From NCBI GenBank assembly GCA_963808965.1, contig CAWEHU010000030.1, positions 124,001 through 188,000 on the forward strand: 64,000 nt of DNA, in the 5' to 3' direction. A program made the translations under genes and the position numbers. The notes below the pieces were generated by a model. It was given only the letters and a program-made list of their open reading frames with translations, was not told the DNA's origin and ran no database searches. Position 1 is the first letter of the stretch, and every line of letters begins with the position of its first letter. Shown in pieces: positions 45,283 through 53,791 of this stretch. The stretch is from CAWEHU01 sp963808965. GTDB taxonomy: Bacteria; Pseudomonadota; Alphaproteobacteria; Acetobacterales; Acetobacteraceae.

Positions 45283-46258
45283 TTATCCCGAAGCGGCGGG
45301 CGCGAGTTGGTTTGCGGGGATCGCGCTGGCCACCAACAGGGATGCCGAGCCGGTCAGCATTGCGCTGAACGAGACGGGAGGCTTCCGGTCCAGCCCGGCG
45401 AACACGGCCATGCAGTCGTTGAACCACTTCACGAACCGGTCGCAGTGCTCGCTCGTGTCGAGGGGATATTGGCGCATACGCCAGGGGTTGGCGGCGCAGT
45501 CGTTCAGAACGATGCTGCCCGCGTTATAGCTACAGGCGACAACCGGCGGGTCGAACCCGGTTTGCTGAGACTGCTTCAGGATGTAAGCCGTCCCCGCCTG
45601 AATGGAGTTCTCTGGGACAAGCAGCCAGTTGCGGTCGATACCGGTATTGCCCAGAGCTTCACGCGCGGTCGAGATCAGCGTCTGCATCAGCCCCGGCGAT
45701 ACCTGGTTCGGCGTCTCCTCGTCCGATTTGTAGTGCGGCTCGAAGCGGATCGCCTTCGGATTGCCGCTCGACTCGGTCGCGATCGTCGCGACGATCAATT
45801 CGGCCGGAACCCCGAGCCGCGTGCTCCAACGCGTGATCGGCTCACCGAACTGAGCCCAGATCCGGCCTACGGTTTCGGGCGGGCCGCCCGACCCGTGCGC
45901 CGGAGCGCCGTCGATATGGATGCCGTCTCGTTCGAGCCGCCACCGGCAGCTGCCCTGAAAGCGCGAATGATCCTCGCGCAGGCGCGCAATCAATTGGCTG
46001 AGGCGGTCGGCGCCTGCGTCCGTTGCATCGGGAAATAGCCGCTTCCAGGTTGCCTCGTCGCACGTTCCCGTCGCGGGGATTCCCTGTTGCGTTTGCCAGG
46101 CGCGCACCGCGGCCGCGGTCTGCGGCCCATAGATGCCGTCCGGTGTACCTACCGGAGCGCCGAGCACTGACAGGCGGCTCTGCAATGCGAGGACGTCGAG
46201 CCCACGATCATACGGCAGATCGAGTTCGTAAAGTGCGGACGAAAGCGCGCGAGGTCAT
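45283..46258 (-). CDS. Peptidoglycan-binding lytic transglycosylase, start region disrupted
   Basis: This wall-active protein has an N-terminal PG_binding_1 domain (LQSRLSVLGAPVGTPDGIYG, TAAAVRAWQTQQGIPATG) and a lysozyme-like SLT domain. The SLT domain shows LIVATIATESSGNPKAIR with the candidate catalytic Glu, SPGLMQTLISTAREALG, IQAGTAYILKQSQ and VACSYNAGSI. The first in-frame start is TTG 46185, but homologous-looking sequence (YELDLPYDRGLDVLA) continues upstream to the stop codon of the lipoprotein gene. An ATG at 46258 overlapping that stop (ATGA) would join with one base removed near 46245-46250. A C-terminal hydrophobic stretch (SASLLVASAIPANQL) may anchor it. Repaired length is about 324 residues. 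Confidence 0.78.
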
Positions 46259-46911
46259 GAGCATCCTCCAGCCCGCCGCATACCGGCCAGGCTCGCTGTC
46301 AATTCAGCATAGTTCGGACCGAAGCTTCCGGGCGAGCGTGCCCCCTCGCGGGCGAGCTGGTCGATGCCCGGCAGGGAGGCGCAGAGCGCGGCCTTGTTCT
46401 GATCGGCCAGGAACTGGTCCTGCGCCGCGGTGAGGTTGGCGCTCGCGAGATAATAGGGACCGGCGGGATTGCCGGGATAACGCTGGCGGAACTCGGTCGC
46501 CGCGGTGGCCAGCGCGTTTGTCCCGGGCGGATCACCGGCGCGGCGGGTATCGATCAGGTCGTGCAGCGCCTCCAGCCGTTTGACGGCGTATCCGTCCGTC
46601 GCGCCGAGCGGCGTCTGCGGGCCGGGCGCCTGCGCCACGCCGGCGCCGAGCTCCTCGGCGGCGCACGTATCGTCCGCCCGCCTTGCCGCACCCTGCGCAC
46701 TGCGCGCCAAGGTGTAGCACGCGTCGCCTTTGAGCAGATGCAGCTGGTAGCACTCCGGCGCGTTTGCGCTGCATCCGACCGGCGCGGCGGCATTGGCTTG
46801 CAGATCGCCCTTCGCCGCATTCGCCTTCATGGTGTCGAGCTGTGAAACCCCGGGGGCCACGGTCGCGCAGCTAGCCAGAAGCAGCGCGAGCAGCGGAAGG
46901 ATGCGCGTCAT
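46255..46911 (-). CDS. Cys-containing lipoprotein of unknown function
   Basis: This 218-residue protein has a lipoprotein signal (ILPLLALLLASC, lipid-modified Cys near residue 15). The mature part is predicted mostly helical, with several cysteines (CSANAPECYQLHLLKGDACY) that could form disulfides, and repeats reminiscent of helical TPR-like scaffolds (LATAATEFRQRYPGNPAGPY). ATG 46911 overlaps the stop of the upstream membrane-protein gene, and its own TGA overlaps an ATG of the transglycosylase, so all three are coupled. I recognise no named family. Confidence 0.75.
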   Translation of the reverse strand: MTRILPLLALLLASCATVAPGVSQLDTMKANAAKGDLQANAAAPVGCSANAPECYQLHLLKGDACYTLARSAQGAARRADDTCAAEELGAGVAQAPGPQTPLGATDGYAVKRLEALHDLIDTRRAGDPPGTNALATAATEFRQRYPGNPAGPYYLASANLTAAQDQFLADQNKAALCASLPGIDQLAREGARSPGSFGPNYAELTASLAGMRRAGGCS

Positions 46912-48404
46912 GACGGCACCTTCGCGCCGGCAAGCGACTTTGCTGCCTCGTTGAACTCCGTCTCCGGATTCTTGCCGGAGCGCTTGAGCGCGGTCACTGC
47001 GGTCATCACCGCGTCGAGGCCGGCGCTCGCATCGTGATTGGCGCGGATCTTGTCGATCGCCTGCAACATGGCCGTGGTGCCGCCGACCGCCGCGCCTGCG
47101 TCGGGCGGCAGATCCTTCGCGAGCACGTAGTCCAGCGAGGCCTTCTGCAAATCGCGCACGATGCCGTCGATGCTCGCCTGGTCGAGACCGGCGAATGCTT
47201 CGGGATACTTGGCGAGCAGCGCGGCGCCTCCGTCCGGCGCGAGCGCGAGACGAACCACATCCAGCGCGACATCGCGCGCACCGGCCTGAAGCTGCGGGCC
47301 TAACGCCTTGGCCAGCGCCGGAACCTGCATGATGAGGCTCACCGCGGCGTTGCTGTCGAACACGGTCGGCGAGAACTGCTCCGGGGTGTAGGGCTGATCC
47401 ATAATACGTGCCACCCAGCGGGCGTAGGCGATCGCGCTCAGTTTGCTGCCCACGCCGACCAGCGTGGTAATGAGTGCGATCGGAGGGAAGGCGCCGCCGA
47501 GCACCGGCCCGATCAGCTGCGCCGCCTTGGCCAGCACCGAAACGACTGGCATGTTCGGCGCCGCCTTGTCGAGCAGCGTGCTGGCCTGCTGGACCGCGCC
47601 GGCGAGATCGCCGTGGCGGAGATCGTTGACGGCGTTCAGCGTTCCGCCGAGCGTGCCCGTCGCCTCCTTGACCGCGGCACCGAAGCTGCCCGGCAGCAGG
47701 TTCCCGATCGCGTTTCCGACGCCCACCGCGTCCTGGAGTTTGCTCGTGATGCCGTCGAGGCGGTCCTTCGCCAGTTCGTCATGCTTGGTCTGAACGTCGG
47801 TCAGTGTCTGGGTGGTGTCGGTCAGCATCTGGGTGGTACTGTCCACCTTGGCTTGCGCGTCTTTTGCCTGAGTTGTGGCGTCATTCGCCTTGGCCAAGGC
47901 GTCGCGCGTGTCGGCATTGGCGGCGGCGACCGCCTGGACCGCCTGGCCGTCTTCGCCGGCTCCGCCTTTCCCGAAGTAGAAGCCGAGGATCGCGCCGAGA
48001 ATGCCGGTGAGCGCCTCGGGGAATTTGTATTGCCCGCCGGTCATCATCGAAAGGGCCAGAAAAGCGATCGACCCGAAAACGATGATCATCGCCAGCATGG
48101 CGCGCACGCTGCCGCGGGGAACACCGAGCGGCAGGTCGTTGTAGGCGGTCAGCAGGGTGGCGCGTGCCGAACCGTCCACATTGCCGGCGGCCATGGCGTT
48201 GCTCATTTTGTCACGCAGGCCCCAGACATAGATGATGAGCACCGCCGTCAGCACGATGAGGGAGAGGAGGAGGATGTAGATAGGGATGAGATCGGGGCTG
48301 CCCGCGAGCGCGGCGGCCTGAGAGGGTGGCGGATTGGACTGGGCGGAGGCTTCATGCGCGAGCAAAGCTGGCGGAACGAAGCCTAGCGGGACGACGCGCT
48401 TCAT
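46908..48404 (-). CDS. Membrane protein with coiled coil, unknown function
   Basis: This 498-residue protein begins with a signal-like segment (VVPLGFVPPALLAHEASA). Then come a membrane helix IPIYILLLSLIVLTAVLIIY and two more in GSVRAMLAMIIVFGSIAFLA and ALTGILGAILGFYFGKG. A coiled coil rich in Asp/Thr/Gln follows (DTRDALAKANDATTQAKDA, residues about 170-215), then a long helical C-terminal region. The pattern PRGSVRAMLA followed by a helix ending GFYFG recurs in small holin-like and phage-related membrane proteins in my memory, but I cannot name a family. ATG 48404 is chosen because upstream residues are not protein-like. It is the first gene of the lipoprotein-transglycosylase operon. Confidence 0.75.
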   Translation of the reverse strand: MKRVVPLGFVPPALLAHEASAQSNPPPSQAAALAGSPDLIPIYILLLSLIVLTAVLIIYVWGLRDKMSNAMAAGNVDGSARATLLTAYNDLPLGVPRGSVRAMLAMIIVFGSIAFLALSMMTGGQYKFPEALTGILGAILGFYFGKGGAGEDGQAVQAVAAANADTRDALAKANDATTQAKDAQAKVDSTTQMLTDTTQTLTDVQTKHDELAKDRLDGITSKLQDAVGVGNAIGNLLPGSFGAAVKEATGTLGGTLNAVNDLRHGDLAGAVQQASTLLDKAAPNMPVVSVLAKAAQLIGPVLGGAFPPIALITTLVGVGSKLSAIAYARWVARIMDQPYTPEQFSPTVFDSNAAVSLIMQVPALAKALGPQLQAGARDVALDVVRLALAPDGGAALLAKYPEAFAGLDQASIDGIVRDLQKASLDYVLAKDLPPDAGAAVGGTTAMLQAIDKIRANHDASAGLDAVMTAVTALKRSGKNPETEFNEAAKSLAGAKVPS

Positions 48405-48704
48405 GTTTCCTCTCAGAAGTTCGCTTACTCCGGCCGAAGCACGACGATAGCACGAGATGGACGCGCAACAAGTGACGCGCATCACAGGAGCCCGGTGAGA
48501 TCGCCCTTTCTGGGCGCGGGGTGTTCCATCGCGGCCCTTCAACTGCCGACCGCGATCCGGGCAGACAGGTCGGAAGGCCGGTCGACTGTGCGAGGACGCG
48601 AGCCATGTAGCAAGAAATTCGTTGCTCCAGATATGAAGCTGCTCACAGTGCCTTACCGGATACGGTGCTAACGAAAGAGTTCCTGCCGGAAGATGGAGGG
48701 TCAG
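48405..48704. other. Divergent intergenic region
   Basis: These 300 bases separate the minus-strand membrane protein operon from the plus-strand membrane protein gene and must hold both promoters. No gene, tRNA or clear terminator is seen. The stretch is less G/C-biased near 48605-48670 (GTAGCAAGAAATTCGTTGC), a likely promoter zone for the plus-strand gene, but no convincing -35/-10 pair could be assigned. Confidence 0.4.
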
Positions 48705-50286
48705 ATGCCCGAGGATAAATGGCTCTGGAACGAGCCCAAGACCTGGCACGACATCGACCGCGCGCTGCAGGAAATCTCCGTGCTGCTCGATTATCTGGGT
48801 ACGAGGCCAGACGGCCGGTTGCTGGCCTATTTCCAAGACACTCAAAGCCGGGTCGCGGATGGGGCGGCGAAGCGGACGGTACCGCCCTGCGGCAGCTACA
48901 CCGAGTTCCTGAACTTGAACTTGCAGATCCGCTCCGCCTTCCAGACCGGCCGTCCTGACCTGCTGCCGCAAATGCCTGCGGCTGCCGTCGGGCAACCGCA
49001 ATTGTCGGCGGAGGGGTTCGTGGACCTGGAGCCGCGACTTCCTCGCCGCGGTGGCCGCACCTTCCACCGCGAACTCGATCCGGCTGACCCAAGACTACAT
49101 CGTCCGCCGCTCCCGGCACGGGAGCTGGTTTCGACGGCGGCGCGGAGCCCGGACCGGAGCGGCCGCGACCATACCCCCCGTGCTGCCGGATGCGGATGAG
49201 CCGGTTCGCAAGGTCCTCGCCCGCCGGCTGGCGCACTGGGTACGGACAGCGGAGGCGATCACGATCGGTGTCGTGATCCTTACCGTGGCCGTCTCGATCT
49301 ATGCGCTGTCGGGCAGGCTGATCCTGAATAACGCGGAGGGTATGGAAGAGGCATGGTCGAAGCTCGATGCACAACTCGAGGCTCAGGAGGACCGGCTGCT
49401 GTCATCCCCGACGCTGCCTATCGATTCCCGCGACCGCCTCGTGGCAATGGGACTGTGCGACTCGGCAAAGCCGACGCAGACGCAGACGGAGACGGCCGGG
49501 GCTGAAACGAAGCCGGCCGAAAAGCGTGTCTCTCTGGCTCTCACGTCGGCCGCAGGTGTCCGCAACGATGCGCCGGACAACCTGATTCCGGCCAAAGAGA
49601 TCCGCGCGAGCTTCACCTCCGCCCGTCAGATGCATCTCTGCGCCGAGAGCGCGAAGGCGCTCGTCAACCTTTTCACCGTGACGATGCACCTCCAGACCTG
49701 GAGCAGCGTGGTGACGGAGAGGATAGGCGAGGGTTGGATGATCGAAATAGCCGGGCATAAACTGACGCTGGCGCTCCCGCTCGCGCCTTTGCTCGGCGTC
49801 TCGTATACGAGCATCGCCGAATATGCCGAGGATCGAGATGGCGATCTCTGCAAGCGGGTCGCTCGCGATGTCTACGATGAGAGATCGAAGGCGCCCGGCT
49901 GTCAGAAGCTGCTGCTCACCATGATCAACCGGACGCACCGCGTCGCACAGTCGATCCTCGGCAGCATCACGCTCTACATCCTGCCGGTGTGCTACGGCTT
50001 CCTTGGCTCGATGGCGGCGACGCTTCGGATGCTTCGCCGCAAGGTGGACGCATCGCTGCTCAGCTACACCGACCGCGCGCGACTTCAGCAGGGTGCGATC
50101 CTTGGCATCCTGTGCGGCGGCGTCATCGGGCTGTTCGCGAGCTACATCGGCAAGGCGGATGCGGCGAGCGGTCTTGGCCTTTCTGCCGTCGCGCTGCTCG
50201 CGGGATACAACGTGGACGGCGTGTTCCGCTTCCTGGACGAGTTGTCGGACCGCATCTTCCGGCCGAGCGCCGCGCCGAAATCGTAG
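48705..50286 (+). CDS. Multi-pass membrane protein of unknown function, frame broken near 49014
   Basis: From ATG 48705 (GGAGGG four bases upstream) a soluble N-terminal part reads DKWLWNEPKTWHDIDRALQE and ISVLLDYLGTRPDGRLLAYF. The frame is lost at GGGGTT 49014-49019 and resumes with SWTWSRDFLAAVAAPSTANS, IRLTQDYIVRRSRHGSWF, a helix ITIGVVILTVAVSIYAL, a polar Thr/Gln-rich loop, and C-terminal helices ITLYILPVCYGFLGSMAATL and GAILGILCGGVIGLFASYIG. Repaired length is about 526 residues. It is divergent from the membrane protein-lipoprotein-transglycosylase operon and may belong to the same system. No known domain is recognised. The repeat-rich stretch lies just downstream. Confidence 0.75.
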
Positions 50287-50326
50287 GGCGGTTTGGGCTG
50301 ACTATGTTCAGCGGGCAATCGCCTCC

Positions 50327-50693
50327 TCCCCGCGTAAAGCGGGGATCTAGAACTTGTTTAGGCCAACTGGAAACACGTGAACGCAAAATTCCGCTCATCC
50401 CCGCGAAGGCGGGGATCCAGGTCTCGCACAAGAAAGGGTGACATTGTATGGCGGGACGGGGTTCCTGCTTTCACGGGACTGGGTTCCCGCTTCCGCGGGA
50501 ACGAACGGGGGATGGCCGAGGCACTCACAGTCTGCCCAAAACGAGTTTAGTAGAGGTAGGCCACGGAAAGTCGCATAGGCTCTAGAACCGCGTCTCGCCG
50601 TTTGGGGAGCTGGGTCCCCGCTTTCGCGGGGATGAGCGGAAAGGGCTTTCGCGGGATGAGCGGAAAGGGCTTTTGCCGGGATGAGCGGAAAGG
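50327..50693. repeat. Cluster of short palindromic repeats and tandem copies
   Basis: At least four related palindromes of the form TCCCCGC-N4-GCGGGGA occur at 50327-50346, 50397-50416, 50483-50502 and 50614-50633. They are followed by nearly three tandem copies of a 24-25-base unit beginning ATGAGCGGAAAGGGC (50632-50655, 50656-50680 and a partial copy to 50693). The whole 438-base gap between the membrane protein and the histidine kinase contains no supported gene. The palindromes resemble dispersed REP-like intergenic elements. The short frames here that read VPAFAGMS-like peptides are translations of the repeat. Confidence 0.75.
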
Positions 50694-50724
50694 AAACAAT
50701 GGTCCCGGTCAGCCCTGGGATCGA

Positions 50725-53040
50725 TCAGGTTCGGGGCGCTATGACGCGCAAGAGTTCGCTGGTGGTGAAGGGCTTTTGCAGAGTCGCTTCCGCGTCGTTC
50801 ACGCGCGCGGGTTCGGCGTCGGGCATGTAACCGGTCATCAGGATCAACCTCTGCGCCGGCGCGATTTGCCGGATGAGGCGCGCCGCCTCGGCCCCCGTCA
50901 TCTCCGGCATCGCGTAGTCGATCAGGACGACATCAAAGACTGCCCCTGATTGCACGATGCGAACCGCTTCCTTGCCGCTCTCGGTCAGCCTGACCATCGC
51001 TCCAAGCTCGGATAGCGCCAAGGCCGTGGCTTCCCGAACTTCGGGGTCGTCGTCGACCACGAGAACCGTGCGGTCCTGGAGTGGGCGTTCTGTTCGAGGC
51101 TCCGGTTCCGGTGCCGTAGCGGATGCGCGGCCGAGAGGAGGCGCGTGCGAACGCGGCAGATACACGGTCGCGGATGTTCCTGTTTCGGGGCTGCTCTCGA
51201 TCCGCACCCCGCCCCCGAGTTGCTGGGCGACACCGAGTACCTGGGGAAGTCCGAGCCCCGATCCTCGTCCGATCTCCTTCGTGGTGAAGAAGGGCTCGAA
51301 GGCTCGGGCGAGAACGTTCGGCGTCATCCCCGCGCCGTTATCCGCGATGGTGACGGCGACGAACTCGCCCGCGGGCGGCTCTTCCGCCCTCCTCGGCGCT
51401 GAGCGCTGGACGTTCCGCGTCTCGATCCGGAGCGTCCCGCCCGCTGGCATCGCGTCTCGTGCGTTGATGGCCAGGTTGAGAATGACGAGCTCAAGCTGCG
51501 CCTGGTCGGCGATCGCCGGCCAGAGTTCAGGCGCGAGCGAAAGCCGAACCGCGATCGTGCCCCCGAGCGTGCTGCTCAGCAGGCTCGCCATGCTCTCAAC
51601 GATGGCATTGAGGTCGACCGGCTGGACCTGCAACTGCTGCTTCCTGGAGAAGGCGAGAAGCTGTCCGGTGAGTTTCGCCCCTCGCTCCGCCGCGCGCTGG
51701 GCGGTATCGATCAGGCGCAGAGTTCGCGAGTCCTGAGCGCGCATCGCCAGAAGCTCAAGGCTGCCCAGGATCGCCGTGAGCAGGTTGTTGAAATCGTGGG
51801 CCACACCGCCGGTTAGCTGGCCCACGGCTTCCATTCGCTGCGCGCGTTGTAGCGCCTCCTCGGCCTCGAGCCGACGAGTGACGTCGGTAAACGCGAGGAC
51901 CCCGAGCTGTACCGACCCGTCCTGGTCGCGCACGGGCGCGGCGTTCACTTCTAAAGTCACACGCCTATTGTCGCCGGTGAGAAACGGCTGCAGCTTGCGT
52001 TCCGTCACCTCGCCTCGCTCTATCGCGCGCACCAGCGCATATTCCTCCGGGCGCAGCGGCGATCCGTCCTCGTGGATGGCTCCGATACCCGCAAAATCCT
52101 CCCGGCGCTGGATCGCCGCCATGTCGTGTTGCATGAACGTCCGCGCCGCCGCGTTCTGAAACACGAGCGCCCCGGAGCGCGAGGCAACCAACACCCCGAA
52201 CGGGAGCTGCTCGAGAATGGCGCCAAGGCGCGCGCGCTCCGCGTCTAATTCCCGGTTGACGGCCTCCAGTGCGTTCGTGCGTTCCGCGACTCGCGCCTCC
52301 AGCCGATCGTTCAACAGCCGGAGCTGAGCTTCGTCTCGCTTCCGCGCCGTGATGTCGAGCAGCGTGCCGATCGCGCGCATCGGCCGGCGTTCGCCATCGA
52401 ACAGCACGCGGGCCTTGGCGAGTACCCAATGTTCGATGCCGTCCGCCGGCCCAACCGTCCGGTGCTCGATGGCGTAGCGTCCGTCGCCATCCGGGTCGAG
52501 CGCGGCACGGTAGATGCCGAGCACGCGTTCACGGTCCTCCGGATGCACGCCGTGCACGAATGTCTCCATCCCCCTCACTTCGTCATCCGCCGTCAAGCCG
52601 AACAGCGCCTTCGCCCGATCATCCCAGGTCAGCGCATCGGTGCGGATGTCGTACTCCCAAAGGCCGAGACCGGTGGTCTCGATCGCGAGGCGCAATCTTT
52701 CCTGCGCTCGCGTAACCTGTGTCGTATCGCGGAAGCGAACGGCGATGCCGACGCCCGGCACCGGGTAAACACGAAAATCGAAGGAGTGGCCGTCGCTATC
52801 GAGTGAGAAGTCGATCACGACGCCGGTTTCCATGCATCGGCGGTATTCGGTCTCGATCCGGGTCCCGAGATTCTCCGGATACGTCTGCCAGTAGTTGCGG
52901 CCGAGCAGCTCATGGCGACTTCGCCGCAGGGCGCGCTCGGCAGTGGCATTCACGAAGATGAATGTCCAGGCCCGATCGAAGGCGCAAAAGCCGTCGGCCA
53001 TATGCTCGAGCACGGCCGCGGCGTCGAAGGTAGTGATCAC
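50725..53040 (-). CDS. Hybrid sensor histidine kinase with three PAS domains and receiver
   Basis: This 771-residue cytosolic-looking kinase has no membrane helix. Three PAS domains lie at about residues 5-110, 115-235 and 270-390; the second reads IETTGLGLWEYDIRTDALTW with a PAC region ending LDITARKRDEAQL. The dimerisation domain has the phospho-acceptor His near 415 in QLTGGVAHDFNNLLTAILGS. The ATPase has NLAINARDAMPAGGTL, VTIADNGAGMTPNVLARAFE and GRGSGLGLPQVLGVA. A C-terminal receiver (from about 658) has the acceptor Asp near 708 in VVLIDYAMPEMTG and the Lys in LQKPFTTSE. The signal is likely soluble or redox-related. No separate response regulator is adjacent, so it may pass phosphate to a phosphotransfer protein elsewhere. 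Confidence 0.93.
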   Translation of the reverse strand: MITTFDAAAVLEHMADGFCAFDRAWTFIFVNATAERALRRSRHELLGRNYWQTYPENLGTRIETEYRRCMETGVVIDFSLDSDGHSFDFRVYPVPGVGIAVRFRDTTQVTRAQERLRLAIETTGLGLWEYDIRTDALTWDDRAKALFGLTADDEVRGMETFVHGVHPEDRERVLGIYRAALDPDGDGRYAIEHRTVGPADGIEHWVLAKARVLFDGERRPMRAIGTLLDITARKRDEAQLRLLNDRLEARVAERTNALEAVNRELDAERARLGAILEQLPFGVLVASRSGALVFQNAAARTFMQHDMAAIQRREDFAGIGAIHEDGSPLRPEEYALVRAIERGEVTERKLQPFLTGDNRRVTLEVNAAPVRDQDGSVQLGVLAFTDVTRRLEAEEALQRAQRMEAVGQLTGGVAHDFNNLLTAILGSLELLAMRAQDSRTLRLIDTAQRAAERGAKLTGQLLAFSRKQQLQVQPVDLNAIVESMASLLSSTLGGTIAVRLSLAPELWPAIADQAQLELVILNLAINARDAMPAGGTLRIETRNVQRSAPRRAEEPPAGEFVAVTIADNGAGMTPNVLARAFEPFFTTKEIGRGSGLGLPQVLGVAQQLGGGVRIESSPETGTSATVYLPRSHAPPLGRASATAPEPEPRTERPLQDRTVLVVDDDPEVREATALALSELGAMVRLTESGKEAVRIVQSGAVFDVVLIDYAMPEMTGAEAARLIRQIAPAQRLILMTGYMPDAEPARVNDAEATLQKPFTTSELLRVIAPRT

Positions 53041-53169
53041 AGGCTCGTTGCCAACGGTCAGGTGAGGCTCCTACGAAGCTCTCCAGAGTCTGCCCGCTTC
53101 GCGCCATTTCGCCTAGCCTCGCGAGAAGGCGTGCTCCATCCGCTCCCGGCCCATCCTGAACCTCTCCCC

Positions 53170-53198
53170 TTGCAGCCCCGCCCGCGCCACGCTATCTA
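53170..53198 (+). promoter_or_regulatory. Predicted sigma-70 promoter of the rimP operon
   Basis: TTGCAG at 53170-53175 and TATCTA at 53193-53198, with a 17-base spacer, lie 63 bases before the rimP start and just before the attenuator-like hairpin. The match is moderate (five of six for -35, four of six for -10) but the spacing is ideal and the position agrees with a short leader transcript. Confidence 0.5.
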
Positions 53199-53204
53199 GT
53201 CTCG

Positions 53205-53257
53205 ACAATCATTCTCCGCAGAGTTACGGGGGGTGGCCTTCGCGGGCCGCCTTTTTT
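53205..53257 (+). ncRNA. rimP leader with terminator hairpin (putative attenuator)
   Basis: The short leader ends in a 7-base-pair stem (GGTGGCC with GGCCGCC, one G-U pair) and a 6-base loop, followed by six T, ending only 3 bases before the rimP start codon. A terminator this close to the start of an essential operon must be conditional. An Rfam family called rimP leader describes exactly such a terminator-ended leader upstream of rimP-nusA-infB in alphaproteobacteria; I assign this from memory of that family and position. The transcript start is inferred from the promoter call. Confidence 0.7.
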
Positions 53258-53260
53258 GTC

Positions 53261-53782
53261 TTGGACGCTGACCGACCCCGCCACACAGGTATCGAGGCGA
53301 AGCTCGCCGCCATTGTCACGCCCACCCTCGCCGACATGGGCTACGAACTCGTGCGCGTCGCCGTTTCCGGCAAGGACCGGCCGACCGTGCAAATCATGGC
53401 CGACCGCGCCGATGGCGCGCAGATCACGGTCGAGGACTGCGAGGCGATCAGCCGCGCGCTCGGGGCCGTGATCGACGTGGAGGATCCGCTCCCCGGCGCC
53501 TGGAATCTGGAGGTCAGCTCGCCCGGCATCGACCGCCCGCTGACGCGCGTGAAAGACTGGAATCGCTTCGCGGGCCATCTCGCCCGCGCCGAGCTCATCG
53601 CCCCGATGGACGGCCGCAAGCGCTTCTCCGGGATCGTGCTCGGAGCCGATTCGGCTCATGCACGGATGCGGCTGGACGACGGCTCGGAAGTGTTGCTGCC
53701 GCTCGACGACTTGCGCCGCGCCCGCCTCGTGCTGACCGATGAACTGATCGCCGCCACCGCCCATCCACCTCGCCCCAACTGA
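53261..53782 (+). CDS. rimP: Ribosome maturation factor RimP
   Basis: RimP is needed for 30S subunit maturation. The 173-residue protein has an N-terminal alpha/beta domain (IEAKLAAIVTPTLADMGYEL, VEDCEAISRALGAVIDVEDP), the linker WNLEVSSPGIDRPLTRVKD, which is the family signature, and a C-terminal Sm-like domain (FSGIVLGADSAHARMRLDDG, LDDLRRARLVLTDEL). The start is TTG 53261, only 3 bases after the T run of the upstream hairpin. There is no separate ribosome site between, so translation and termination are probably interlocked. nusA follows 9 bases after the stop. Confidence 0.93.
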   Translation: MDADRPRHTGIEAKLAAIVTPTLADMGYELVRVAVSGKDRPTVQIMADRADGAQITVEDCEAISRALGAVIDVEDPLPGAWNLEVSSPGIDRPLTRVKDWNRFAGHLARAELIAPMDGRKRFSGIVLGADSAHARMRLDDGSEVLLPLDDLRRARLVLTDELIAATAHPPRPN

Positions 53783-53791
53783 GAGGCTGAC

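Noticed and set aside
45283..50286. Prophage or prophage remnant
   Set aside because: The transglycosylase and holin-like protein are suggestive, but no integrase, capsid, tail or terminase gene is present in the window.
50327..50693. CRISPR array
   Set aside because: Repeats are palindromic, irregularly spaced and without uniform unique spacers; no cas genes are present.
50602..50949. Short plus-strand frame reading WVPAFAGMSGKGF
   Set aside because: Translation of the palindromic and tandem repeat cluster; such peptides are common annotation artefacts of these repeats.
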